The notes beneath the pieces are model-generated. The model did not search any database, was not told the origin of the DNA, and was given only the letters and a program-made list of their open reading frames with translations. Of a DNA stretch of 57,741 nt, positions 46,247-55,681 are shown one piece after another. The stretch spans positions 1 to 57,741 of IMG/VR virus record IMGVR_UViG_3300036859_000226; one strand, 5' to 3'. Every line of letters begins with the position of its first letter. Position 1 is the first letter of the stretch. Origin of the DNA: a virus. Position numbers and translations under genes: made by a program.

Positions 46247-48547
46247 GGCATTCATTCCAATTCCCGTGTATGGTGCCGTCGCGGCAAGCCCTCCCATCAA
46301 CATGCCGGGGCTGAAATACGCCGCCCCCCCTCCCGCCAGCAAGGCCATCGCCCGTTCGGTCAGCAACCGTTCCGGTGTCCCGCTATCAGGCACCGTGCGA
46401 GGCAACGTCGCCTCTGCCGCGTCCGACAAATCCTGCATCAACGCTTCGCCCTTGGCAAAATCGAGTTTGCGCAGCGACGGGTCGCTCTGCCGCACCGCCA
46501 TGCGCAATTGTGCCGGGCTAAACACCCCCTCTTTCGCTCCCGACGACGATGCAGCACGTCCGACCCGGACGAAATTGGCGTAGGCTTCATTCGCTGCCCT
46601 AAGATCCCCGGCATATTGCGGATTTTGCCGCATCAGCGTGGCTCGGAAGGCGGCGTGGAGATCATCAATGATGTGCCCGAGTTTCCGGTTGTCATGCATT
46701 GGATCGCTTTTGTAGCCCCGCGCCTCGGCGCCGAGCATGCTGTCGATCCCCTTGAGTTGATCCCCGCGAGCCGGCGCCGACACCTTGTCGAGCAGTTGCG
46801 ACCGCACGATTTCTGCAAATCGGCGTCGCTGCTCGGTTGGCAACTCGCTACGAGCACGCTGCGCCACCTGAACAAGATCGGTGACAAACTGCCTGTCCGC
46901 CTGTCCGACAAGGTTAGGCACGACGCGATTGTAGGCTGCGTCGATGACGTCATCCACGTACTGCGCTGCGTCGCGCCCAGGCAAGACACTGCGCGGCAAT
47001 GATTCCCCAAGCGGGGCCAGGACACGGTTCCAAGCCGCCCGATTGAAGTCCTCAATCGCCCGCCTCTGGCCGGCGCGCACCGCTTGCCCCACAATCGGGA
47101 CGCTCGAAAACGCATCCTCCATGCGCCTCGCCGCACCCCCCGCCATCTGTCCCGGGGTGAGCCTGATGCCCTCTTTGAGCATCGCATTGACTTGCGGCCG
47201 GAATGTCGGGGCGATGGCCTGGCCGATGCCATACCCGCCCGCTCCGAGCCCGCCACCGATAGCAGCACCAATGCCAGCCTCTTTTGCCTTCTCCCACCAA
47301 AATTGCTGGCCCGGCTTCTCCTCGATCGGCGTCAGCGCAGCCCCGGCAGCGCTTCCCACAGCCCCCGCCAGCGCGGCGCGCGCAAGGGTCGTGGGAGCCC
47401 CGCCGACAGCAGCAAGCGGCAGGGCCGCCACCATGCGCCCCGCGATGCGAGGAACATCGGTCCCGGTGTCGCCCGCAGATGCACGTTCCTGCGCTATATC
47501 GGCTTCCCGCTGTCGCTGCCGCTCAATGATCGGCTTACCCACAACCTCGGGCAAGACGTGAGCGAGCATTTGAAGCGGCCCCTCGACCGCTATATCACGC
47601 ACCCCGCTATAGAAATCCCCGCTCTGCTGAAGAGACCTTGGCGATTGTCCTTTCTGCAATGCCGGCAAATCGCCAAAAATGCCGAGAGCGCCGCTAACTA
47701 GCGAGGGCGCGCTCCCCGCCTTCGGTACCGGCGTAAAGTTGAACGGTCGCTCGTTGCCGTGCGTATCGGCGATCCAAGCCGGCGGCGTTTCACGTAAAAC
47801 GCCTTTGATGAAGACCGGGATCAACCCGTCAGTCCCCAACTCCTCCTCGGCGATGCGCGCCCTGTTCGACCCGTCGTGCCCGACGATCTTGACCTGGCCA
47901 CCCTTCTTTGCCGTCTCAAGCTCCGGCAGATCGGCAATCGCATCCCCACCCATCAGGCTCTTGAGCAATGAGCGGCGCTTCGTCGAACTCGGCGTTTCCT
48001 CGATCGCGGCGCGGTATTCGCCCGGCGTCATCCACCACACCGAACCGTCAGAGCGCGCCTGTGCGGCGGCTATCGCGGACGGCTCGACCCGCCATTTGCC
48101 GCCCTCGACGGCCGGGTCTTTGCCGTAGCCGCCGCCGATAGCACGCGCCAGCGCGGGATTGTACGGCGCCCACGGATTGTAGCCTTCTTCGTCGTACATC
48201 TTCTGAGCGACGGTCTGTTGCGCCTCGCGAGGGGCCGACATCGCAGTGGGGTATTTTTCGACATCGATGCCGAGTTTAGGACCATAATTCCGCCAGTTGG
48301 TATCGGTGATCTGCCAATAGCCGCTCGCCGTGTGCGTTTTGTCGTAGCGGTAATTCGGCAAGTTTTTGCCACCCGACTCGTATCGTTCGATTACAGAGAG
48401 CGGCGGCGGCAGTGGCGTGACCGGCGCGACGTAAGGGACATCACGCCCCAACTGCGGATCGTATATCGTCTGCGCCGGCTTCGGCGATTGCCTCTGCCAC
48501 GCGTCAGGTGCCGCGAGTGGTTCTGTGGGATCGTCGCCGTAGGGCAT
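46127..48547 (-). CDS. Large ejection/internal virion protein with transglycosylase domain
   Basis: The 806-residue protein has an N-terminal lysozyme-like transglycosylase region (PLSVIERYESGGKNLPNYRY, then ASGYWQITDTNWRNYGPKLG; catalytic Glu in ERYESGG). Next is a segment VKIVGHDGSNRARIAEEELG of the type found in large polyvalent phage proteins, then Gly/Ala-rich membrane-like patches (GIGAAIGGGLGAGGYGIGQA) and a long helical C-terminus. It likely enters the cell during DNA ejection and cuts peptidoglycan. Confidence 0.75.
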   Translation of the reverse strand: MPYGDDPTEPLAAPDAWQRQSPKPAQTIYDPQLGRDVPYVAPVTPLPPPLSVIERYESGGKNLPNYRYDKTHTASGYWQITDTNWRNYGPKLGIDVEKYPTAMSAPREAQQTVAQKMYDEEGYNPWAPYNPALARAIGGGYGKDPAVEGGKWRVEPSAIAAAQARSDGSVWWMTPGEYRAAIEETPSSTKRRSLLKSLMGGDAIADLPELETAKKGGQVKIVGHDGSNRARIAEEELGTDGLIPVFIKGVLRETPPAWIADTHGNERPFNFTPVPKAGSAPSLVSGALGIFGDLPALQKGQSPRSLQQSGDFYSGVRDIAVEGPLQMLAHVLPEVVGKPIIERQRQREADIAQERASAGDTGTDVPRIAGRMVAALPLAAVGGAPTTLARAALAGAVGSAAGAALTPIEEKPGQQFWWEKAKEAGIGAAIGGGLGAGGYGIGQAIAPTFRPQVNAMLKEGIRLTPGQMAGGAARRMEDAFSSVPIVGQAVRAGQRRAIEDFNRAAWNRVLAPLGESLPRSVLPGRDAAQYVDDVIDAAYNRVVPNLVGQADRQFVTDLVQVAQRARSELPTEQRRRFAEIVRSQLLDKVSAPARGDQLKGIDSMLGAEARGYKSDPMHDNRKLGHIIDDLHAAFRATLMRQNPQYAGDLRAANEAYANFVRVGRAASSSGAKEGVFSPAQLRMAVRQSDPSLRKLDFAKGEALMQDLSDAAEATLPRTVPDSGTPERLLTERAMALLAGGGAAYFSPGMLMGGLAATAPYTGIGMNALRGWATAFPAVRNMMAQPFRQGAAVAGPAGTVVGNAGQP

Positions 48548-48549
48548 GG

Positions 48550-50295
48550 CTATGGCTTGTACATGACACGGGGGTTGCCGGGCACCCGATAGGCAGAACC
48601 CGATGGCAAGGCGTTGTACTGTTCCTCAGTGACCTCGGGCGCGCTGCCGCGCCCCGCTGGCTGCGGCGACACAGCGCCCCCCGGCGCCGGCGGTGGCTCG
48701 ATCGTGTCGGATGGAGCGCCAGGCGATGCAGTAGGCGAGCCTGCCGATGCAGGAGGCAAGGGTGCAGGCTCTCCCCGCGTCCCCTGCGGGCGCAAACCCC
48801 GCAGCGACAGAATTTCCTCGCCCCTCGGCAGAGCCGACAGCGTTTTCTTTGCCGATGGCGTCAGCAACTCCGTCACGTCCGCTGTCGGCCCCATGCCGCG
48901 TCGGTACTGTTCGCCGATCGCATCGACGCGCGACGCCAACAGATCGACACCCTGCCCAATCGCAGCGTGTAGCGACGACGGAGAATCAATGTCGCTCAGG
49001 CTCTTTTCCCAATCCTTGATGTCTGACACGTTGCCGCCAGTCCCGCGGAATGCGCGCGTCAATTCGGTTGCCACCGCCTGTTTCGCGACGTTGAACTCCT
49101 TCTGCGCTTCCTGAAACCGGGTATTGCCGCCGGCATAATTCAGCCAATTCGACGCCATGTTCCAGTAGGGGAAATTGCTGTTGTTCAGCTTCTCAACAGC
49201 CCTGTTCAAATTCCCCATGTGGCCGATCGCCGTATTGACTGACGTGAGATTTTGCGACGACTTCCCGGACGTAAAGTCTCGCCTTGTGCTAGCCCTGGCG
49301 TTGTAGTTGACTGCATCGAAATCGGGATCGTATTGCGTGATGTCGGCAACCATCTTCTGCCAGTACGGCGAGCGGAGTGAAAAACTGCCGGGGAAGGCTA
49401 TGCGCCCCTCGGCATACCCTTTGATCTGAGCCGCCCGCGAGGCCGGCAGCGCCTTCAGATATTCCTCGCCGCGCAAATCTGTCGGCCCGGTCGGGACACC
49501 AGCAGCGCTGGCATCCTCATCCCCCTTCGTGCCGATCTTCCGCACCCCACCCGCGACCTTGACGGGTTCGCCTTGTGCATTTCTGAAGCCCGTCTCCCCG
49601 CCATAAGCCAGCGGGACATTCTTCGTCACCGTGCCGTCGGCATTCTTTACGTCGCCGACGAAGGTCGGGACGTTCGCTTTCCGCACGGCGTCGAGCCGTT
49701 TCACGTCAAGCTCTGTTTCCTGCCGCTGCTCGGCGCGCTGCTGTGCCGGGGATTGGATCGCCTTCGACCCCAGGACCGCCGCGCGCAGCCGCTCGGGATC
49801 TTTCGGGCCCCGGCTCAATTGGTCGATGTATTGCGGGCTATACCGACCGCTCGTGCGCATCTCTTGCATTTTGGCGTCGGCGGCCGCATCGAACTTCTGT
49901 TTTGCTGCCTCGGGCGTCATCGTCTTCAGGTCAGCATCGTAAACGGCAACCAGCGGCGCCAACTCGTCGGTCGCAGACGCGCGCTCCGCCTCGTTGAACT
50001 TCATGACGTTCATCTGGGTCGCTTGCCGCTGCTGACCGATTTTGGCCTGCGCCTCCATCAGGTCCAGAGCGGCCGGCGGATAGACGCCGCCGAGTTGGCT
50101 TATCGCTTCCGGCTTCAGCAGCCCGTTTTGCAGGTTGTCGGGGTTGCGGAACAACTCGGCCAGAGCGTTATAGCCGGCCTGCTGCTGCTGCGCCTGCTGC
50201 AACTTGAGACGCAATGCCTGGTTCTGAAGCGGCGTCGTCCCGCTGAGATCGGGCGGCTTCTGTAGGAGGTTCCACCAGGGGATCAATTCGGGCAT
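48550..50295 (-). CDS. Ejection/internal virion protein
   Basis: The 581-residue protein starts MPELIPWWNLLQKPPDLSGT and is Gln/Ala-rich and mostly helical (ALRLKLQQAQQQQAGYNALA; LEA-type helices), with a Pro-rich C-terminal tail. Its place between the two other ejection candidates, as in P22 (gp7, gp20, gp16), supports a role in DNA transfer across the envelope. Confidence 0.65.
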   Translation of the reverse strand: MPELIPWWNLLQKPPDLSGTTPLQNQALRLKLQQAQQQQAGYNALAELFRNPDNLQNGLLKPEAISQLGGVYPPAALDLMEAQAKIGQQRQATQMNVMKFNEAERASATDELAPLVAVYDADLKTMTPEAAKQKFDAAADAKMQEMRTSGRYSPQYIDQLSRGPKDPERLRAAVLGSKAIQSPAQQRAEQRQETELDVKRLDAVRKANVPTFVGDVKNADGTVTKNVPLAYGGETGFRNAQGEPVKVAGGVRKIGTKGDEDASAAGVPTGPTDLRGEEYLKALPASRAAQIKGYAEGRIAFPGSFSLRSPYWQKMVADITQYDPDFDAVNYNARASTRRDFTSGKSSQNLTSVNTAIGHMGNLNRAVEKLNNSNFPYWNMASNWLNYAGGNTRFQEAQKEFNVAKQAVATELTRAFRGTGGNVSDIKDWEKSLSDIDSPSSLHAAIGQGVDLLASRVDAIGEQYRRGMGPTADVTELLTPSAKKTLSALPRGEEILSLRGLRPQGTRGEPAPLPPASAGSPTASPGAPSDTIEPPPAPGGAVSPQPAGRGSAPEVTEEQYNALPSGSAYRVPGNPRVMYKP

Positions 50296-50300
50296 TGTCC

Positions 50301-51161
50301 TCAGAAACCCCCGGCAAAGTCACCGCTCGGCGTCAGGAATTGTGACCCATACGGCGTCGCGCCGCTTGGGAAACCGCCACCTCCACCCCCGCCGCCGATC
50401 CCGAGAGCGCCGAACAGGGCGCCGAAATCGATGTTGTTGAGTGCCCCGCCGATCCCGCTCGACAACGCGTTGCTCTGCCCGAGAATGCCAGCCGCCTGCG
50501 AGGAGCCCAGCGTCCCCAGCAATCCGCCGATGTTGTTGACTGCGCTCTGCCCGAAGCCGCCAAGTTGCGCCGCAGCGTTCTGCCCGGCTCCGGCGAGCGA
50601 ACCGAGCCCGCCGATGATTGTCGATCGCTGGTTCGCGATGTCGCTGTACCGGTTGGCGTAATTACCGAGTACCGCATTGTAGTTGTTCCACCAGTCGTTG
50701 TTCGCCAAGCCGGTCGCGTTGCCCTGCAATGCCCGAAGCATGTTGCCGGACACCGCCCCGGTGCGCCCAGCGGCGCTGTTCTGGATCGCATTCCCCGATT
50801 GCTGCAAGGCGTATTGGTAGCCGGGCGACGCGCGGAACGCATCGCGCAGGGCCGGATCATTCGGATTTGGCGGTGCCCCCACCGTCGCCGAGATCGGCTG
50901 CAAAAACGGCGCGTTCGGATCGTAGCCGCCCTCCGGGTTGATGCCAAAATAGTTGCGCCCCAAAACCGTGCCAGCCGTCGTCCCCATCTTGAGGAACGGC
51001 AGCATCTTGGCGGCGATGTCCTTGTATTCCATCTCCTGTAGCTGGATCGCGCGATTGATCGCGGCTGATTGTGCGTTGGACGCATCTTTCGCCGAACTCC
51101 CGCCGAAAATGCCGCCGAGCAACGATCCGGCACCGGAGATGAGGCCGCCGAAGAAAGGCAT
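50301..51161 (-). CDS. DNA-transfer/ejection protein, P22 gp7/gp20-like
   Basis: The 286-residue protein begins MPFFGGLISGAGSLLGGIFG, a glycine-rich amphipathic start, followed by AKDASNAQSAAINRAIQLQE, RASPGYQYALQQSGNAIQNS and NYNAVLGNYANRYSDIANQR, a pattern well known in podovirus ejection proteins. Gly-rich C-terminus. It probably forms or lines the conduit for phage DNA. Confidence 0.72.
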   Translation of the reverse strand: MPFFGGLISGAGSLLGGIFGGSSAKDASNAQSAAINRAIQLQEMEYKDIAAKMLPFLKMGTTAGTVLGRNYFGINPEGGYDPNAPFLQPISATVGAPPNPNDPALRDAFRASPGYQYALQQSGNAIQNSAAGRTGAVSGNMLRALQGNATGLANNDWWNNYNAVLGNYANRYSDIANQRSTIIGGLGSLAGAGQNAAAQLGGFGQSAVNNIGGLLGTLGSSQAAGILGQSNALSSGIGGALNNIDFGALFGALGIGGGGGGGGFPSGATPYGSQFLTPSGDFAGGF

Positions 51162-51162
51162 G

Positions 51163-51567
51163 TCAGAACCCTACCCTATGCTCATCGAGAACCGCTGCGA
51201 CCTGGGGATGCAACGCATTGTGGATGCAGAGAACCGTCGTGTCGTTCTCGATCGTCTGGAACGTGTGTTTGACGCCCGCCTTGACGAACAGGCAGGCGGG
51301 GCCGTCATGGCGCCCATCGAGCACGCCGTCGCGCCACAGGTACACCGCCCCGGTCACGATCATCGTCGTGTGATCCCAAACGTGCGCGTGCTGTGCGACG
51401 ATCGAGCCGGCCACCGGGAACGTGTAACGCTTGATCCAAATGCCATCGGCCGTTGTTACCTCGTAGCCGCCCTCGTCGATGTCGAGCGGCACGCCGGTAA
51501 CGCGCGCAAGATCGACCGGGCGGCCTTCTCGAACGGCATCGATCGTGGCGCGCTCGGCCTCGGTCAT
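51163..51567 (-). CDS. Cupin-domain protein
   Basis: The 134-residue protein from ATG 51567 (ATGA with the upstream stop) has a cupin barrel: RYTFPVAGSIVAQHAHVWDH (HxH), TTMIVTGAVYLW and CLFVKAGVKHTFQTIENDTT. Metal ligands HAH, D/H and the later H are visible. Such genes in phage structural regions have no known substrate; a capsid or fibre accessory or a sugar isomerase-like enzyme are possible. Confidence 0.65.
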   Translation of the reverse strand: MTEAERATIDAVREGRPVDLARVTGVPLDIDEGGYEVTTADGIWIKRYTFPVAGSIVAQHAHVWDHTTMIVTGAVYLWRDGVLDGRHDGPACLFVKAGVKHTFQTIENDTTVLCIHNALHPQVAAVLDEHRVGF

Positions 51568-51917
51568 TGCGTCCATCCACTGGCCACGAGGTTGATTGCC
51601 GTCGCCGTGTCGCTCAGCGCGTGCAGGGCGTCGCCCGGTCGCAGGACAAGCCCAGCGAGCGCATTGAGCACGGTCGGCTCCACTGGCCCAGCCGAAATGC
51701 TTTGTCCTGCCGCCGCTGCGCCGACGATGATGTTGGCGTCGGCCCGCGCGCCGCCGCTGCGCACGATCCACAACTTCAACGTCGCCGCTCCCGCCGTGAC
51801 GTTAGTCGCCACCGCTCGGGTGATGACCGACGTGGTATTGGCCGGTGACGTGTAAACGGCCCCCGCCGATGTCGCCGCCTGAACCGGACCAAAAAGCGCG
51901 CTCGGGCTTATCGTCAT
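51564..51917 (-). CDS. Small virion-type protein
   Basis: The 117-residue beta-rich protein MTISPSALFGPVQAATSAGA... has the repetitive Ala/Thr/Val style of decoration or fibre-base proteins (PANTTSVITRAVATNVTAGA; LNALAGLVLRPGDALHALSD). Fits the pattern of small structural proteins between tail genes. Confidence 0.55.
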   Translation of the reverse strand: MTISPSALFGPVQAATSAGAVYTSPANTTSVITRAVATNVTAGAATLKLWIVRSGGARADANIIVGAAAAGQSISAGPVEPTVLNALAGLVLRPGDALHALSDTATAINLVASGWTQ

Positions 51918-52258
51918 GCCGGCATCCCCAAGCTCAATGCACGCATCACGATCTGATCCGCCGACACGCCGTCCGGCGGGACCTGAACAACAACCCCAGA
52001 AAGCGTCGGATCGCCCGGCTGATCGGCAACGCCCTGTTGGCCGATGATCGCGCTAAGCAAGTCAACCGGGATCGGCGGCACATCGGGCGGCACAAACGGA
52101 AAGATTGTCGAGACATCGATCTGCCCTTGCTGTGCCAGCGCAACCTGAAACACCTGGTTGAACCACAGCCACCATTCGCGAGCGCATCGCCCGGTCTGCG
52201 GATCGGCGATCGGCACGTTGGGGATCGGCGGGATGATGGGCTCTTGTGAGGTAATCAT
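51914..52258 (-). CDS. Structural protein following the gp10-like gene
   Basis: The 114-residue protein starts [20 protein letters not shown] and has REWWLWFNQVFQVALAQQGQ. This short protein, with its WWxW motif, commonly lies next to tail-accessory genes in P22-like phages of alphaproteobacteria. Function unknown. Confidence 0.6.
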   Translation of the reverse strand: MITSQEPIIPPIPNVPIADPQTGRCAREWWLWFNQVFQVALAQQGQIDVSTIFPFVPPDVPPIPVDLLSAIIGQQGVADQPGDPTLSGVVVQVPPDGVSADQIVMRALSLGMPA

Positions 52259-53949
52259 GCCGCGTCAAGCTCCGCGTCGATGATCGCCACCGGGAACGGG
52301 TCCGCAGACGACACCTCGAATATCCGGTCCAGCCCAGTATTGCGCCGCGTTGCCCCCAACCGCCGGAACATGACGCGGCGCGCCGTCTCGCCCGTCTGCC
52401 CCACGGCGGCCAAGTGCTCGTTCGACCACACATGGCCGCCATCGTCCGACCACCGGAGCATGATCTGAGGATTGGTCCCGTCCGGCACGCCGATGCCGGT
52501 CTGCACGTCGAGCCGCAGCGCGTTGAAGCGCACCGGTTCCTCGCTTGGCTTCTGCAACGCCCGCCACGATCGCAGCCACTTTCGTTGCGTCCCGTTATCG
52601 GTAAGCGTGTCGAGGTCCAACCCATAGAGGTTGCCGTTGCGGTAATCTCCGACCACCGCCTTGCCGGCGAACGTCGCGTGGTATTGTCCCCAGTGCCGAT
52701 GGAAAAGGCCGCTCGCGAGGGCCGCGCGCTGGTGCCAAACCGGCTCCCCCAGTTGCGCCGACGCTGCCACGTCGTAAACCCAAGTCGCATCTCCCGTCGG
52801 GAAATTAAGCACATAAAAGACGTGCCCGCCCTGCTGGTAGCAGTAGCCGTTGGCATCGGTCACGCTGCTGTACCGGCCGATCGCGGTTTCGAGCGCATGC
52901 GTCGAGATGCGCCGCGCGTCATGGCCGCGCGTCTGCACCACGATCCGTTCGCCCGACGAGTTGCGGCCGAGCCAATAAAGGCTCTCGCCGCTCTGCGCCA
53001 ACGACTCCACGGCCTCGATGCCGATTTCGATGTAGGGGCCGGGCAGCAGCGCAAAGGCGAAGTTGGGCGTCCCCGCGTTGTACCATATTTCGGAGTGCAA
53101 CTCCTTGATGACCCAGATTTCCCGAATGATCTGCGCGACACTCACCACGTTGTCGGGATCGCCCGACGACTCTCCAAATTGCAACGCCGGCCAGGACGAG
53201 AGGTCTAGCAGGTCGGATTGGAAGATAAACCCGGTTCCGGGCTGGTTGATGATGCCGAACCCGTCCTGATAGGCCGCCCGGATCGGCGTCGGCCCCGTTG
53301 CGAACGGCAAGACAATCGGAAACAGTTGCGATGCGCCATAGGTCGGCGCGGTGAGCACAAGCCCAGATCCGGCCCCTGTCGTCGCCGCCTGCGAAAAACT
53401 CGCCGGGTTGGCCGTGAACGAGCCGCCAGAAACCACCGCAAACGCCGTGACCCCGCCCGCACCGTCCACCGCCGTCACGCGCACGGAGGCTGTCGCGACC
53501 TGCACGCCACCCGTTTGAACGAGCGTAATCACGTCGTTGACGGCGTTTCCCGTACCGGCAGTGCCGATCGTCGCCCCGGTCAGCGGCCTCCCCGGCGGCG
53601 CGATGAACCCGACCGAGCCGCTGAACACAGCGAGTTGCGTGCCGTTGTTGATCATGCTGACCGCGCCCGCCGACGCCACAGTGCCGAGAACCACAGAGGC
53701 AAAGGTCGCGTCGACCGCATAGAGCGTGTTCCCCGACACGACGTAGAGTTTCCCCGCCATGACGTGCATGCCGCGGATCGGCCCCGCTCCGAGCGTCGCC
53801 AGCAAATCGAGCCCTGGGCAGCCGTAGAGCGCGCCGACCGCTTTCCCGTCCTTCGTCTCGACGATCTCGGGATAAAGGTTGACGAGCCGGTTGTCGGCAA
53901 GATTGCTCGACCGGCTGACATCGAAGGGGCCAAAAATCGGGGTTTTCAT
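52255..53949 (-). CDS. P22 gp10-like packaged-DNA stabilisation / tail hub protein
   Basis: The 564-residue protein from ATG 53949 starts [20 protein letters not shown], followed by [20 protein letters not shown] and [13 protein letters not shown], the classic N-terminus of P22-like gp10 proteins. A Gly/Ala/Val insertion at about 125-200 (VAGGG-type repeat) then interrupts a beta-propeller like body ([37 protein letters not shown]). It closes the tail channel and binds spikes. Coupled to the homing endonuclease gene (ATGA). Confidence 0.85.
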   Translation of the reverse strand: MKTPIFGPFDVSRSSNLADNRLVNLYPEIVETKDGKAVGALYGCPGLDLLATLGAGPIRGMHVMAGKLYVVSGNTLYAVDATFASVVLGTVASAGAVSMINNGTQLAVFSGSVGFIAPPGRPLTGATIGTAGTGNAVNDVITLVQTGGVQVATASVRVTAVDGAGGVTAFAVVSGGSFTANPASFSQAATTGAGSGLVLTAPTYGASQLFPIVLPFATGPTPIRAAYQDGFGIINQPGTGFIFQSDLLDLSSWPALQFGESSGDPDNVVSVAQIIREIWVIKELHSEIWYNAGTPNFAFALLPGPYIEIGIEAVESLAQSGESLYWLGRNSSGERIVVQTRGHDARRISTHALETAIGRYSSVTDANGYCYQQGGHVFYVLNFPTGDATWVYDVAASAQLGEPVWHQRAALASGLFHRHWGQYHATFAGKAVVGDYRNGNLYGLDLDTLTDNGTQRKWLRSWRALQKPSEEPVRFNALRLDVQTGIGVPDGTNPQIMLRWSDDGGHVWSNEHLAAVGQTGETARRVMFRRLGATRRNTGLDRIFEVSSADPFPVAIIDAELDAA

Positions 53950-54539
53950 CGAGGCGACCACCCCAACTTGACGAGGCGTTTCGCTTCTTTATGCCCCACA
54001 AGAACCTCATGCCGTGGCGACATCAAGGTAGCCTCGAAAATCATCCAAACGCCCCGGTTATTGGCCTGCTGCGTGTCTGTTGCCCAGCGGCAATTTTCGG
54101 GAGAATACCCGCGATTGTTGTCTATCCGATCAATTGATTTGTGAAGCGGAACCTCACCCATGTCGTCGAGGAACGCCTGAAACTCTCTCCATCGATCACA
54201 AACTCTGATCCCACGATCCCTATAGAGCGGATTTGCCCGGCAGCGCCGGATCATCGCATACCAGATGGCATACGTTCGCGCTTTCTGGCCTTTCACTGTG
54301 GTAACGCCGCGAGACCTCCCATGTCTCGTCTTGGCCTTAGCAATTCTGGCCCCGCGCGTGCATCCACAAGATTTTGATACCCCCGTGCGAAGCGTTTGTG
54401 CGGCAACAGCCCTTTCGGTTCCACAAATACACCGGCAATTCCATATGGTTTGCTTACTATTCCCATTCGCGGCACGGCTAACAACTATCCAATCTCCGAA
54501 TACCTTGCCAGTCAAGTCGATCAAAGCCCATTTCGCCAT
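53946..54539 (-). CDS. Homing endonuclease-like protein (third)
   Basis: The 197-residue protein starts [20 protein letters not shown] and has [20 protein letters not shown] with a zinc ribbon, then [40 protein letters not shown] and [15 protein letters not shown]. The 'RG..VC..W..F..F..DMG..P....LDRIDN..GY...NCRW' string is a widespread phage HNH-like family. It sits between gp4-like and gp10-like genes and uses AT-richer codons, so it is a recent arrival. Confidence 0.82.
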   Translation of the reverse strand: MAKWALIDLTGKVFGDWIVVSRAANGNSKQTIWNCRCICGTERAVAAQTLRTGVSKSCGCTRGARIAKAKTRHGRSRGVTTVKGQKARTYAIWYAMIRRCRANPLYRDRGIRVCDRWREFQAFLDDMGEVPLHKSIDRIDNNRGYSPENCRWATDTQQANNRGVWMIFEATLMSPRHEVLVGHKEAKRLVKLGWSPR

Positions 54540-54615
54540 AGGACACCTCCGCATTATTGCGGGTTGTATTCTAACTGACTTCTGATGGTTTGTATATATC
54601 ATTTATCAAACACTG

Positions 54616-55356
54616 TCAGCGCCAGCTGTCCGAATAGATGTTGTAGACAGCCCCGCCCCTCGCCGTCAGAACCTTCTCGAACTGCGCGATGTTGAGCCGG
54701 AGATTTGAGCGCTTGATATTGCCCTTCGACCGCGCTGCCGTCGCGAGTAACAGTTGCGGGATAGCATAATTGTCGCCCTTGAAGTACGGTGCCGCCTCCA
54801 CCGCAAGGTTGTCCTGGATCGCCTTCACATAACCGGGCGGCAGGCTGACGGCACTCGTCAGGCCAAGAAACTCTGAAAGCTGAAGGTAGCTGTTCCAGTG
54901 CAGCACGACGCCGAGCCCGCCAGCGTAGTTCGGCCACACGTTGATGATCCCCAAGGGGAACTGCGGGTCATAGAAGATCGTGCTCGGTAGGTTGGAGTTG
55001 ATCTGCGTGATGTTCCACAGCTGGTTCCACTTGTCCTGCGGCACCACGTCAATCGGATAGCGGTTGCCGTTGACATCGACGAGGAAGGCCGCGCCAGGAC
55101 CATCAAGAATGCGGATCGGACGCGTCATGTTGAAATTGCCGCCCGTACCGATCGTGTAGGCCGTCTGCCCGACAACGAGCTGGGCGCTCTGTTCCAAAAC
55201 GGCAAAAGTCGTCAGCGTCTCGGTCGACCACGAATCGATCATGTCGTTGAGGACTTTGAGGAAGCGCGCGCTGTCAGCCGCGGAGATCGTCTCTCCCGGC
55301 GCGTAGACGCCAAGCCGCTCGGCGGCGTCCTGGATCATGTCGAGCGCAGTCGTCAT
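54616..55356 (-). CDS. P22 gp4-like tail accessory / head completion protein
   Basis: The 246-residue protein starts MTTALDMIQDAAERLGVYAP and has FLKVLNDMIDSWSTETLTTF, TYTIGTGGNFNMTRP-like and YPIDVVPQDKWNQLW. These are typical of the gp4-like proteins that attach below the portal. It is followed downstream by the homing endonuclease and the gp10-like hub, which is the conserved order in P22-like phages. Confidence 0.88.
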   Translation of the reverse strand: MTTALDMIQDAAERLGVYAPGETISAADSARFLKVLNDMIDSWSTETLTTFAVLEQSAQLVVGQTAYTIGTGGNFNMTRPIRILDGPGAAFLVDVNGNRYPIDVVPQDKWNQLWNITQINSNLPSTIFYDPQFPLGIINVWPNYAGGLGVVLHWNSYLQLSEFLGLTSAVSLPPGYVKAIQDNLAVEAAPYFKGDNYAIPQLLLATAARSKGNIKRSNLRLNIAQFEKVLTARGGAVYNIYSDSWR

Positions 55357-55359
55357 GCC

Positions 55360-55551
55360 TCATGTCTTCCTCGACCGCTTACTCTTCGCGGCCGATTTCG
55401 CTGCGGCAGCATTGCCGGCCGCGACTGCGCGCCCCTCATCGCCCGTCTGCGCCAACACGCTGTTCGCCGCATGCGCAAACGCCCGAGACGCCTTTGGTTT
55501 GCCGGCGGCTTTCTTTGTGTGACGGCTGGCATCTTTTGCAGACCAGGGCAT
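55360..55551 (-). CDS. Small conserved phage protein
   Basis: The 63-residue protein reads MPWSAKDASRHTKKAAGKPK and RAFAHAANSVLAQTGDEGRA, a pattern ('W...A..HT..A.....R.WA..AN..L...GDEG.A') seen in many phages and bacteria without known function. Stop is three bases before the gp4-like ATG. Confidence 0.7.
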   Translation of the reverse strand: MPWSAKDASRHTKKAAGKPKASRAFAHAANSVLAQTGDEGRAVAAGNAAAAKSAAKSKRSRKT

Positions 55552-55555
55552 GCGT

Positions 55556-55681
55556 TCAGTATCCCTTTGGCCGACCGCCCTTCGGCATACCCTTCATCCC
55601 CTTCCCCATGCCAGGGATCGGCTTTGGCATCGTCGGCGCGGGCGCCATCGGCCCCTTACGCGGCTTCGGTTTGCTTTTCAC
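55556..55681 (-). CDS. Small Met/Gly/Lys/Pro-rich protein
   Basis: GTG 55681 to TGA 55556 gives 41 residues: MKSKPKPRKGPMAPAPTMPK, then repeats of GMGKGMKGMPKGGRPKG. It starts inside the end of the upstream gene and ends 4 bp before the next start. Composition suggests a disordered, nucleic-acid- or capsid-binding peptide. Confidence 0.55.
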   Translation of the reverse strand: MKSKPKPRKGPMAPAPTMPKPIPGMGKGMKGMPKGGRPKGY

